Assembly: GCA_012031875.1 (NCBI GenBank)
Contig: JAAUSZ010000007.1
Location: 1-48,821 of the forward strand
DNA length: 48,821 nucleotides
Source: Desulfobacula sp.
Lineage (GTDB): Bacteria > Desulfobacterota > Desulfobacteria > Desulfobacterales > Desulfobacteraceae
Reading direction: 5' to 3'
The position numbers and the translations under genes are program-made. A model generated the notes under the pieces. The model was not told where the DNA came from. It was given only the letters and a program-made list of their open reading frames with translations, and did no database searches. This document shows positions 1-8,514 of the stretch, piece after piece; within the stretch, counting starts at the first letter, position 1, and each line of letters begins with the position of its first letter.

Positions 1-1
1 G

Positions 2-735
2 CCGTCCTGCACCGTGGTTCTGTTTCGGCGGCCAGGCCGTGATGAGCAAACAGACAAAATCGATAAAAAAGATTTTCCTTTATTCCTGGTGTTTGCCCTT
101 TTCGGGATCTCTCTTTTTTATATTGCCTATCAGTATGCCGTAAAAACAGGGGGGCCGCCTTTGCTTCGGTTCTTTTGTATACGGCGCCGGCCTGGGTGGT
201 GGCCTGTTCATTTTTCATTTACGGGGAACGGCTTACCTGGATAAAAGGCATGGCTGTGGTTCTCGTGATGCTGGGTGTCTTTCTGATCTCAAAAACCGGG
301 GGGAATACCCAAAGCAGTCTGTCCATCGGATGGATCGCCATTCTCTCGGGACTTGCCTCCGGATTCTGCTATTCCCTTTATTATACCATTGGGAAATATT
401 TTTCCGGCCGGTATTCCAGCGCAAATCTGTTTTTGTGGGTGCTTCCCATGGGGGCATTGGGAATCCTGCCCTTTGTCGACTTTGTAGAAAAGACCCCCCT
501 TGCCTGGGCCGCCCTGATATCGGTTTCCCTTGTGTCCACCTTTCTTGCCAATTTCTGTTATTACCAGGGGCTTAAAACCCTTGAGGCGGGAAAGGCCTCC
601 ATTGTGGCGACCCTTGAGCCGGTGGTGGCTGCCGTTACAGCCTATATATTCCTGGGAGAATATTTTTCATTTCTCGGCTATGTCGGCGCCGGCCTGATTC
701 TTCTGGCCGTTATGTCAACCATTTATGATCATTAG
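2..735 (+). CDS. DMT/EamA family permease, 5' truncated, frameshifted
   Basis: Drug/metabolite transporter superfamily inner-membrane permease; the substrate cannot be told. The visible 244 or so residues are almost wholly hydrophobic helices. The second EamA repeat is complete (after about residue 105), with the conserved TLEPVVA segment and the C-terminal ALMSTI-like helix. The family is usually about 290-300 residues, so the first one to two helices lie before the window. Reading breaks at a run of six G at 149-154. Seven G would join TGG to AAFASVLLYTAP and restore one frame, so this is a probable one-base sequencing deletion. ptsP follows on the same strand 13 bp downstream. Family call is firm; function within the family is unknown. 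Confidence 0.85.
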
Positions 736-748
736 GAAAGGCAAAACC

Positions 749-3022
749 ATGCAAAAGGATTCGGATTACCTTAATCTTTTGTTTGATATCAGCGAGCTGG
801 CCGACCTTGTCACGGGGAGTTCGGACCTGGAAAGCTTTCTTGAACTGGCCGTGGACCTGGTGGCCCGGCATTTCAAGGCTCCGGTCTGTTCCATCTACCT
901 GTACAATGAAAAATCAAACCGCCTGACCCTGAAAGCCACCAAGGGATTAAAATCCGAGGCGGTCAATAAAATCCATATGAAGCCGGGCGAAGGGCTGGTG
1001 GGAAGATCTTTTGAAACTCTTTCCATTGTGAGGGAGGGCAATGCCAGTCAAAATCCGGGATTTAAATATTTTAAGGAAGCCGGCGAAGACCCCTATAATT
1101 CATTTCTTTGCGTTCCCATCAAACGGGGGGTGGAGCGCATCGGGGTCCTTGTGGTCCAGCACCGGGATTTGAATTATTTTGAAATGTCCGATGAAAGGGC
1201 CATCTGGACCGTGGTCAACCAATTGGCCGGGTCCATTGAAAATGCCAGGCTGCTCATGGAAGTGTCCCAGACCCGGGAAGATATGGAAACGCCGGCGCTG
1301 CTGGGTTTCATAAAAGGAAGCGCCGCTTCCGGCGGGTATGCCCTGGGAAAAGCCGTTGCCCTGGATGAACCGCACAAATCCATCCTTTATGACCCCATGG
1401 CAAAAGAGGACAAATTCACAAAAACGGATTTTATCCATGCCGTTGAAAAAACCATCCAGGAGCTGAAAGATCTTCAAAAGGGCTTTGCCGAGAGGCTGCC
1501 GGAAAGCGCTTCGCTTATTTTCACGGCCCATTTCATGATTTTAAAGGACAAGAATTTTATCGGGAAAATGGGGGACCTCATTGACAACGGCTTGAACCCC
1601 GTGGATGCGGTCCGGAAGGTCGCGGCCAAATACATGGCTGTTTTTTCAGCCAGCCCCCATGCCTATATGAGGGAAAAGGCCCAGGATGTGGAGGATCTGG
1701 CCGTCCGGATTCTGAGCCATTTCAGCCGCGGGGATGGGGGCAGGGCCTGTGAAAAAGGAAGCATTGCCATCGCCCGGCAGGTATTCCCCTCGGATATCCT
1801 GAAATATGTGTCCGCCGGGGTGAAGGGCATTATCCTGGCCAGCGGCGGGGTCACCTCCCATGTGACCATCCTGGCCCGCTCTCTCCAGATCCCCCTGATC
1901 ATTGCCGAAGAATCCGGGCTTTTGAATCTGCCGGAAAACACCGATATCCTCATGGATGGGGACCTGGGCAATATTTATATCAACCCGGATAAAAAAACCG
2001 TCAGGCTTTTTGAAACAAAAGCCGGGGCAGAAACCCAGTCCCGCTCCGTGTCCATGGAAAACAGGACCTGGACCAGGGACAGGGAGCGGGTGGTGTTGAT
2101 GGCCAATATCAACCTGCTCAGCGAGGTGCCCCTTGCCAGGAACTTAAAGGCGGAAGGCATCGGACTTTACCGCACGGAATTCCCCTTTCTGATCCGGTCC
2201 ACCTTTCCTTCGGAAGCAGAGCAGTATATCATCTATAAAAAGCTTTTTGATGAGATGGCGCCCCTTCCCGTCATGATCCGGACCCTGGATGCCGGCGGGG
2301 AAAAGGCTTTGGCCTACAGTGATTCCCCCAAGGAGGCCAACCCGGAACTGGGGCTGCGGTCCATCCGGTTCTCCCTGAAACACAGGGATATCTTTGAATT
2401 CCAGATCCGGGCCATGCTGAGGGCGGCGGCCGGAAAAAAAGAGATCCGGATCATTTTCCCCCTGATTTCATCCATAGATGAATTCCTGGAAGCCAAACAG
2501 GTGGTTTATGACTGCATGGACGCCTTGTCCAAAGAAGAGCTTGAATTCAACAGGGAGGTGGCCCTCGGGATGATGGTGGAACTGCCCTCGGTACTGGCCA
2601 CCATTGATGAATTTGCAAAGGAGGCGGATTTTTTTTCCATCGGCACCAATGATTTTATCCAGTATCTTCTGGCCGCGGACCGCTCCAACAAGATGGTGGC
2701 GGACCATTATATTCCCTGCCATCCGGCCGTGAACAGGGGCATTGCGAAAATTGCAGAGGCTGCCGGGACCCACCATATCGAGGTCTCGGTCTGTGGTGAA
2801 ATGGCCCATGAAAAAGACTATATCCCTTTTCTTCTGGGGGTGGGGATCCGCACCCTGAGTGTGGACCCCCAGTTTCTGCCCATGGTTCAAAAAACCGTCA
2901 TGGGTCTTGATATGGCCGTCGCCAGACAATATGCGGCCCAGATGCTGGCCCAGACCACGGTAAAAGGAGCCAGAGGCGTTCTCGACGCTTTCAAAAACAG
3001 CCTGGACCGGAAAAACGGATAA
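749..3022 (+). CDS. ptsP: Phosphoenolpyruvate-protein phosphotransferase PtsP (enzyme I-Ntr)
   Basis: Cytoplasmic enzyme I of the nitrogen PTS: autophosphorylates from phosphoenolpyruvate and passes phosphate to an HPr/NPr-type carrier. The 757 residues match the E. coli PtsP length of about 748. Order: N-terminal GAF sensor domain (about 10-165), PEP-utiliser N-domain (about 190-310), swivelling phosphohistidine domain with GGVTSHVTILARS (His about 371), and a C-terminal TIM barrel carrying GLYRTEF, RTLDAGGEKAL, NPELGLRSIRF, SIGTNDFIQY and VCGEMAHE. I chose ATG 749 because AGGAAAGG lies 7-8 bp before it; the ATG at 725 lacks such a site and overlaps the upstream stop. No ptsH, ptsN or ptsO is nearby, so its phosphoacceptor is elsewhere. 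The gene is intact. Confidence 0.95.
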   Translation: MQKDSDYLNLLFDISELADLVTGSSDLESFLELAVDLVARHFKAPVCSIYLYNEKSNRLTLKATKGLKSEAVNKIHMKPGEGLVGRSFETLSIVREGNASQNPGFKYFKEAGEDPYNSFLCVPIKRGVERIGVLVVQHRDLNYFEMSDERAIWTVVNQLAGSIENARLLMEVSQTREDMETPALLGFIKGSAASGGYALGKAVALDEPHKSILYDPMAKEDKFTKTDFIHAVEKTIQELKDLQKGFAERLPESASLIFTAHFMILKDKNFIGKMGDLIDNGLNPVDAVRKVAAKYMAVFSASPHAYMREKAQDVEDLAVRILSHFSRGDGGRACEKGSIAIARQVFPSDILKYVSAGVKGIILASGGVTSHVTILARSLQIPLIIAEESGLLNLPENTDILMDGDLGNIYINPDKKTVRLFETKAGAETQSRSVSMENRTWTRDRERVVLMANINLLSEVPLARNLKAEGIGLYRTEFPFLIRSTFPSEAEQYIIYKKLFDEMAPLPVMIRTLDAGGEKALAYSDSPKEANPELGLRSIRFSLKHRDIFEFQIRAMLRAAAGKKEIRIIFPLISSIDEFLEAKQVVYDCMDALSKEELEFNREVALGMMVELPSVLATIDEFAKEADFFSIGTNDFIQYLLAADRSNKMVADHYIPCHPAVNRGIAKIAEAAGTHHIEVSVCGEMAHEKDYIPFLLGVGIRTLSVDPQFLPMVQKTVMGLDMAVARQYAAQMLAQTTVKGARGVLDAFKNSLDRKNG

Positions 3023-3028
3023 AGGATT

Positions 3029-5415
3029 TTATTTTTCCACGCCATCCAGGACTTTCCTGACGGCAAGGGCCAGCTCGGTTCTATCCACCGGCTTCATGAT
3101 AAATGAGGAAAAACCGATGTCATAGGCTTTTTGCTCGGACAGGGTTTCGCTATAGCCCGTGCAGAGCATGGCCGGCAGCTTGGGTCTTATCCTGAACATC
3201 TCGACGGCCAGTTGATCCCCGGTCATACCGGGCATGGCCATGTCCGTGATCAACAGGTCAACGGCCCCCGGGTCGGCTTTGAATATCTCCAATGCCGTTA
3301 AGGGGTCCGTGGCTCCCTGAACAGTATACCCCAGCATTTCCAGGCGCTGTTTTCCAAGTTTCATGAGAATGGGTTCATCGTCAACAAAGAGAATCCGCTC
3401 CCTGCCTTTCGGCAGATTATTCTGCTCCTCCTTTGCCTGTTCGATTTGGCCCTGAAAAGCAGGAAATAAAAGCGTGAATACAGTCCCCTTGCCCAAGGCG
3501 CTTTCAACCCGGATCAATCCCTGATGCCGCTCCACGATGCCGTGAACCACTGCAAGCCCGATGCCGGTTCCCTTGCCGATTCCCTTGGTGGTGAAATACG
3601 GTTCAAACACGCGATTCAGGGTATCCTTGTCCATGCCGGAACCGGTATCAGAGACCACCAGTTTTACATAGGGGCCGGGAGGCAGTCCGGCATAGGGGCT
3701 TTTCGCATCTTCGGCCAAGACCAGGGTGTCAAGGTCGATCCCTATACGGCCCCCGGTTTGCACCATGGCATCGGCTGCATTGGAACACAGGTTGATGAGC
3801 ACCTGGTTGATTTGTGTGATATTCCCTAAAATCATGACAGGAGTTTGGGATATGTTCTGATGGATATCAATGTTTGCCGAGATGGAGGACCGGATCAGCC
3901 TCAGGGATTCTTTAACGACGGCGCCCATATCCAAGGCTGTTTTTTTGCATCATCCTTCCGGCTGAAGGTCAGAAGCTGTTTGACCACATCCCTGGCCCTC
4001 AAACCGGCCACCCGGATCTCTTCCAGGCTGGTTCTGGCAGGGTTCCATTCCGGCAACTCGTCCATGGCCAGTTCGGTGTTGCCCATGATGATACTGAGCA
4101 TATTATTGAATTCATGGGCAATACCGCCGGCCAGGGTCCCGATGGATTCCATTTTCTGGGATTGGATGAGCTGGACCTGGGCCTTCTCTTTTTCGGCAAC
4201 GGCTTTTAAATACTCGGTAATATCACGGAAAAGGGCCATTTTCGAAACAGTGCCGTCCTTGTGATGAACCGGCATATGGGTCACCCGGTAGTGTCTGCCG
4301 TCAAGGGGGCTTTTCAGGTTGATTTCCATGGTCTTACCAGCTCCAACCGCTTCAAAATCGCACCAGCCGCATGGATGATCCATGCCGTGGAGGGCGCTGT
4401 AACAGTTTTCATGGGTGGCGTCCCGCCCGATCCGGCGGATCATGGCCGGGTTCATATATTCAATCCTGAAATCAGGAGAGCAGATATATAAAGGGTCTGT
4501 GAAGGATTCCATCATAAACCGGTATTTTTCTTCGCTTTCTTTAAGTTCTTCTTCAGCCCGCTTCCGTTCCGTCAGGTCAATGCCCAGGCAGGTGACGTCG
4601 AGAACCTTCCCCTGGGCATCCCGGGTCAGGACATTGGACCAGGCCACGTTCAGCAATTCTCCTTTTTTGGTCAGGATTTCATTTTCATAATTTGAGAATC
4701 CGGAGGTGTCTTTCCGGTTCATCACCGTGTGGAAAATGTTCCGGATGTCCCCCCGGATCATTTCGGGAATAAAGAGGGTAAACCAGTCCTTTCCTATAAC
4801 CTCCTGCCGCTCCCATCCGGTCAGTTTCAAGAAATGATCGTTGGCAAAGATGATTCCGGCTTCCGGGTCCAGAGCAATGCCGATCTGCGGGGTATTGACA
4901 AGAATATTCCGCCATTTTTGTTCAGAGTCGATCAGGGCTTTTTCTGCCTGTTTCCGGTCCGTGATGTCCAGGGTGAAACCGGCCAGATAAGACGGGCGCC
5001 CTTTTATACGGATCGGGAATTTGATGGTTTCATAAAACCGGCCGTTAAATGTTTCTTCAATATATTGGGTGGTTCCTTCCTGCAAAATTGCCTGATCGTC
5101 GGCAATCATGCTTTTTGCAAGGTCGGACGGGAAAAGATCATCCATGGTTTTGCCGATCAATTGATCCAGGGGCATCCCCAGCATTTTTTCATAATTTCTG
5201 CTCAGATAAAGGGACCGGATTTTTTCATCCTTAAAAAAGATATAGACGGGGCTGTGTTCCATAAAAAGATGGAAGATCTCTTCTCTTTCCTGAAGCACCT
5301 CTACCATCCGCTTTTGTTCGTTTTCAAGGCCCGGTGTGTTTTTGTGTTCAAGGAGAGCCTGTTCCAGGTCCCTGACTCTTTTTTCCAATTCCGCATAGGA
5401 TGGTTTTTGGTTCAT
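3029..5415 (-). CDS. Multi-PAS hybrid sensor histidine kinase with C-terminal receiver, frameshifted
   Basis: Two-component hybrid kinase of about 795 residues with no transmembrane segment, so probably cytoplasmic. Order: coiled coil (1-45), PAS (about 50-160), PAS (about 165-285), a third PAS with a cysteine cluster ending PCGWC (about 300-405), HisKA with GGIAHEFNNML, HATPase_c with SDTGSGMD and GKGTGIGLAVVHGIV, then a receiver with LFVDDEP, the acceptor Asp in LITDMAMPG and the FIMKPVD lysine. The frame breaks at the T run 3940-3946 (A7 on the coding strand). One more A joins SRKDDAKK to TALDMGAVVKE. Start 5415 has GAGG about 6 bp upstream. It ends 6 bp from the ptsP stop, convergently. 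No partner regulator is adjacent and the stimulus is unknown. Confidence 0.9.
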
Positions 5416-5452
5416 TTGCAGGCCTCGAAAATTTAAGGTGCCGGTTAGGGGT

Positions 5453-6232
5453 TTATGCCCATAATTCCTTTGGAATCCGGCATACGGGGATGGGAAGCAT
5501 TTTATGCCGATTGGCCGTATTAAAGGCTTGAAAAATGCCTACGACCTGTTTTTCCCGGTCCGTCAAAGGGGTGTTACCGGGGGATTCAAGATACTGCATG
5601 GCCCATTCCAGTTCGGCATAGGAGGCGCCGATCTGGCTTTCATCGGTGCGGTTGTCTTCCCAGAGCCCGTCGGTGGGCGGGGCCGTCAGGATCTCCTGAA
5701 TAATGCCGAGATTTTTTCCCAGGGCATAGACTTCCGATTTCGTTAGGTCGGCAATGGGTGAGATGTCCACCCCGCCGTCGCCGTATTTGGTAAAAAACCC
5801 CACGCCGAAATCCTCGACTTTGTTGCCGGTTCCGGCTACCAGCAGTTTATGGCTGGAGGCAAAGGCATAGAGGGTGAGCATGCGGAGCCTTGCGCGGGTA
5901 TTGGCCATGGTCAGGCCATCCTGGATCTCTTCGGGAAAGCAGGCTTTGATCTGTTCAAACACCGGGGTCAATTCGACATCAACACCCTTGACAGCGGCAA
6001 ATTGTTGGCTCAACCAGGTTATATGGGAGGATGACCGGGACACCTGGTCCCTGGCCTGATGAATGGGCATGTTCAATACCAGAACCGGTTTTCCGGTTCT
6101 GGCGCACAGGGTGGAGGTAACGGCGGAATCAATGCCTCCTGAAACACCAACAATAAATCCGTTCAGCCCGGATCGGCCAAGATAATCGGAAAGCCATTGG
6201 ACAATATGGTCTACTACTTTTTGGGTTTTCAT
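5453..6232 (-). CDS. nadE: NH3-dependent NAD+ synthetase
   Basis: Final step of NAD biosynthesis: deamido-NAD+ + ATP + ammonia gives NAD+. The 259 residues match the ammonia-dependent single-domain form; there is no glutaminase (nitrilase) domain. The N-terminal PP-loop SGGIDSAV (about residues 31-38) binds ATP. The family segments AGTGNKVEDFGVGFFTKYG, the ISPIADLTKSEVYALG region and TDGLWEDNRTDESQIG are present. The start at 6232 is preceded by a 10-bp tandem duplication whose junction supplies AGGA. It diverges from the thiamine-binding gene across a 112-bp region with a 9-bp-arm inverted repeat. nadK lies 11 kb away. Intact. Confidence 0.95.
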   Translation of the reverse strand: MKTQKVVDHIVQWLSDYLGRSGLNGFIVGVSGGIDSAVTSTLCARTGKPVLVLNMPIHQARDQVSRSSSHITWLSQQFAAVKGVDVELTPVFEQIKACFPEEIQDGLTMANTRARLRMLTLYAFASSHKLLVAGTGNKVEDFGVGFFTKYGDGGVDISPIADLTKSEVYALGKNLGIIQEILTAPPTDGLWEDNRTDESQIGASYAELEWAMQYLESPGNTPLTDREKQVVGIFQAFNTANRHKMLPIPVCRIPKELWA

Positions 6233-6233
6233 G

Positions 6234-6253
6234 CTATTGCATCCTATTGCATC
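6234..6253. repeat. 10-bp perfect tandem duplication before nadE
   Basis: CTATTGCATC occurs twice in direct tandem immediately upstream of the nadE start codon. On the nadE strand it reads GATGCAATAG twice, then C-ATG. The junction of the copies creates TAGGATG, the only Shine-Dalgarno-like AGGA in place for nadE. Each copy also carries an out-of-use ATG. Confidence 0.85.
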
Positions 6254-6260
6254 TGAGACA

Positions 6261-6300
6261 TTAATATCATTAGGGTGTTAACGGTGTCGGCTGATATTAA
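6261..6300. promoter_or_regulatory. 9-bp-arm inverted repeat between nadE and thiamine-binding gene
   Basis: TTAATATCA (6261-6269) and TGATATTAA (6292-6300) are perfect inverted copies separated by 22 bp, in the divergent promoter region. The arm centres are 31 bp apart, about three helical turns, which would suit two dimers or a looped operator. It could instead form a weak A/T-rich RNA hairpin. No regulator is assigned. Confidence 0.5.
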
Positions 6301-6344
6301 AAAGCCGGGAGGGTTTTGTCAATCATCAGGAAAGGAATTATAAA

Positions 6345-6641
6345 ATGAACGTTATCATTGATCTGTGTGTGGTTCCCCTGGGCGTGGGCCTGTCGGTTTC
6401 AAAATATGTGGCGGTCTGCCATGAAATCATCCAAGAGGCCGGTCTTTCCTCGGAACTCCACGCCTATGGAACCAATATCGAAGGGGACTGGGATCGGGTT
6501 TTTGCCGTGGTGAAAGAATGTCATGAAAGAATCCATGCCATGGGCGCCCCCCGGATCACCACCACCATCAAGGCCGGCACAAGGACAGACCGGGAACAGA
6601 CCATGGCGGAAAAGGTGGCCGGCGTCCGGGCCAGGCTCTAA
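6345..6641 (+). CDS. MTH1187/YkoF-like thiamine-binding family protein
   Basis: Small cytoplasmic protein (98 residues) of the MTH1187 / DUF77 family (COG0011), whose ferredoxin-like fold binds thiamine or related ligands in characterised members. Visible family features are the VVPLG segment near the N-terminus, HAYGTNIEGDWD in the middle and TTIKAGTRTDR near the C-terminus. AGGAAAGGA precedes the ATG. It diverges from nadE, and its stop overlaps that of the convergent DHH gene by 4 bp (6638-6641). There is no thiamine operon here, and the sequence lacks a TPP riboswitch. The family is secure; the physiological ligand is inferred. Confidence 0.88.
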   Translation: MNVIIDLCVVPLGVGLSVSKYVAVCHEIIQEAGLSSELHAYGTNIEGDWDRVFAVVKECHERIHAMGAPRITTTIKAGTRTDREQTMAEKVAGVRARL

Positions 6642-7537
6642 GTTTCTTCCGGGTTCTGGTCCAGGATTTCAAGGATCTGAGCTATCTTTTGGTCCGCGGT
6701 GTCCGCGTCAAGGGTGCAGCCCCCGGCCCCGGCATGGCCCCCGCCGCCGAACCGGGCCAGCAGCTTTCCGATATTGACCCGGCAGCCCTTGTTGAAAATG
6801 CTGCGGCCGATGCTGATCTGCACCTGGTCCCGGTCAGGCCCGGCAAACCGGATTTTTACACTGGCCGTACTTTCCGGGAAAACCGAATAGGTCAGAAACC
6901 GGTTGCCCTCGGGAACCGGGTCAAGGGATCTGAAATCCGTCACGGAGATATGGCGCCGCACCTTTGTATGGGCGATCAGCCGGCTTTCATAGGCGGCGTT
7001 TTCCCTTATCACGGCATGGCACCGGACTTTGACCTCCGGGGCTTCAAGGATGTTTTGGATGGGAGAATCCATTAAAAGATCCACCAGGAGATTCCAATAG
7101 GCCCGGTCTTTATACGCCTGGTTTTTGATGGTCATGGACAAAAGAATATAGGGATATTTTTCCGGGTGCCTCACCTGGTCCTGGTCCAGGGCGGCGGCAT
7201 CAATGATATCGGTATTCAGGATCAATTCATCATATTGGTGATCCAGTTTTCCCCGGGCCTGATAATATCTGTAAACCAGACCCGCGGCCGAGGGGGCAAT
7301 TTCAAAGGCGCCGTTTACGGGGCTTGGCTGCGAATTGGAAACATGGTGGTCAAACCATAATTCACACCCCTTTACATGGGGAAGGTTGCAGATGATATCC
7401 CCTTTTAAAATATCGGCTTTGCCGGCCTGGATCTCATGGGGTTCAACCCAGTAAATATCCGTATCAATGTTTTCCGCCCGTCTCAAGATCACGGCGCAGA
7501 CGATTCCGTCAAAATCAGGCCTTGTCACAATTCTCAT
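6638..7537 (-). CDS. DHH/DHHA1 family phosphoesterase
   Basis: Predicted metal-dependent phosphoesterase of the DHH superfamily (exopolyphosphatase / oligoribonuclease-like), 299 residues. N-terminal DHH domain: RPDFDGIVCA (first metal Asp), then FDHHVSN (DHH triad). C-terminal DHHA1 domain: the glycine-rich GGGGHAGAGG substrate loop at about residues 267-276. The length fits this group and is shorter than RecJ. The substrate could be short RNA, pApA/c-di-nucleotide products or polyphosphate; sequence alone does not decide. Its last 4 bp overlap the stop of the convergent thiamine-binding gene, and it diverges from the GAF-like gene. Confidence 0.85.
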   Translation of the reverse strand: MRIVTRPDFDGIVCAVILRRAENIDTDIYWVEPHEIQAGKADILKGDIICNLPHVKGCELWFDHHVSNSQPSPVNGAFEIAPSAAGLVYRYYQARGKLDHQYDELILNTDIIDAAALDQDQVRHPEKYPYILLSMTIKNQAYKDRAYWNLLVDLLMDSPIQNILEAPEVKVRCHAVIRENAAYESRLIAHTKVRRHISVTDFRSLDPVPEGNRFLTYSVFPESTASVKIRFAGPDRDQVQISIGRSIFNKGCRVNIGKLLARFGGGGHAGAGGCTLDADTADQKIAQILEILDQNPEET

Positions 7538-7587
7538 GGGAGTCTCTTATTTATAAATTAATCATAGCCTATTGATAGATGATTCAG

Positions 7588-7613
7588 CCCGGGTTTTCAA
7601 GTAAAACCGGGGG
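7588..7613. other. Stem-loop in divergent intergenic region
   Basis: CCCGGGTTTT and AAAACCGGG pair with one bulged G around a 5-nt loop (CAAGT), in the gap between the divergent DHH and GAF-like genes. No T run follows on either strand, so it is not a typical terminator. It may simply be a secondary structure in the leader. Confidence 0.4.
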
Positions 7614-7641
7614 GAAGATCACCGTTTTCACCTTTTTGTGC

Positions 7642-7670
7642 TTGACCCCTAGGGGTTTTTCTGGTCTATT
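7642..7670 (+). promoter_or_regulatory. Putative sigma-70 promoter overlapped by ACCCCTAGGGGT palindrome
   Basis: TTGACC (7642-7647), a 17-bp spacer and TCTATT (7665-7670) fit a sigma-70 promoter for the GAF-like/hybrid kinase pair starting at 7714. The perfect 12-bp palindrome ACCCCTAGGGGT (7645-7656) covers the -35 edge and the spacer, where a bound protein would block polymerase. The same palindrome with the same T5 tail occurs at 18375. An operator role is inferred. Confidence 0.5.
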
Positions 7671-7713
7671 ACCCTTATCAATCCGCGCATGTCTTTTTTA
7701 AGAGAGTCAGACT

Positions 7714-8514
7714 TTGACAACATTCAACATGGAACATATCGAAAAGGATTTTTTCAAAAGAGGGGATCCCTTAAAAAAACTTTTGAAAATAACCCTTGCC
7801 CTTCTTTCGGCCGAACAGGCCGGCATATTATACGGGACCGATGCTTCAAAAGCCCGGTTTCTCCCCACAAGCGAATGGGATCGCGGCGTCATGGATACGT
7901 TTGACGGAAGGGGAATACGGGGAAGGATACTGAAACTCTTTGGAACAAAAATCGTTACCCTGAAAAAATTGAGCCCGGTCTATTTCTATAAGCATGATCC
8001 CAGGACCGGTGAGCGGCTGGACAGTGACGGCATCATTTCCTATATGCTCAGAACCTGTGTTGATTATTACAAAAAGGGGATCAGCATTCTTTTCAGCCCT
8101 GATATTTCAGGAAATATTTACAAAATAGACGAACAATACGCCAGCATCCCGTTTTACAGTTATGACGGCAAGGCCATCAGCGAGCCTGAAATCCAGATCC
8201 GGGTGGATCTGAACATCATCAAGCATTTTCAGGCTAAAAATTATGTCTCCATCTATATCCCGGATTACGGGATCATGGTGGTGAACACCACGGATCAGGA
8301 TCTCATGGACCTTGTGGAATTGAGGTTTGTGAGGGAAGAGGAGCTCAAGGCTAAATTTGATATTCTGATCGAGCTGGTTGAAATTGCCTCCCTTGCCGCC
8401 TTGGGCCGCCTCAAGGGGAAAAAAGGCGCGCATCTGTTATGGAAGAAAGAGAAACAATTGAGAAGGACGTCCTTCGACCTTGTGGAAAATGAAAAAGATA
8501 CCGGATCTTTATGA
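7714..8514 (+). CDS. Unknown GAF-like protein coupled to hybrid kinase
   Basis: I do not recognise this 266-residue protein. Residues about 20-150 look like a degenerate GAF domain (LLSAEQAGILYGTD followed by a GIRGRILKLFG-like segment). The middle has SIPFYSYDG and YVSIYIPDYGIMVVNTTD strands, and the end is a basic helix (LAALGRLKGKKGAHLLWKKEK). It is cytoplasmic, with no signal peptide or membrane segment and no catalytic motif. The start is either TTG 7714 (AAGAGAG upstream) or the in-frame ATG 7729. It overlaps the following hybrid kinase by 26-35 bp, so it is probably co-translated and may be a ligand- or partner-sensing subunit of that kinase. That role is inference. Confidence 0.65.
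   Translation: MTTFNMEHIEKDFFKRGDPLKKLLKITLALLSAEQAGILYGTDASKARFLPTSEWDRGVMDTFDGRGIRGRILKLFGTKIVTLKKLSPVYFYKHDPRTGERLDSDGIISYMLRTCVDYYKKGISILFSPDISGNIYKIDEQYASIPFYSYDGKAISEPEIQIRVDLNIIKHFQAKNYVSIYIPDYGIMVVNTTDQDLMDLVELRFVREEELKAKFDILIELVEIASLAALGRLKGKKGAHLLWKKEKQLRRTSFDLVENEKDTGSL

Noticed and set aside
6252-6257. CTGAGA, a TPP-riboswitch hallmark, upstream of the thiamine-binding gene
   Set aside because: None of the other thi-box blocks (ACCCTT, GAACCTGAT, the GATAATGCC region) follow, so there is no TPP aptamer.
7645-7660. ACCCCTAGGGGTTTTT as an intrinsic terminator
   Set aside because: The palindrome leaves at most a 4-bp stem with a 4-nt loop. At 7645 no gene ends upstream, and at 18375 the T run is on the wrong strand.
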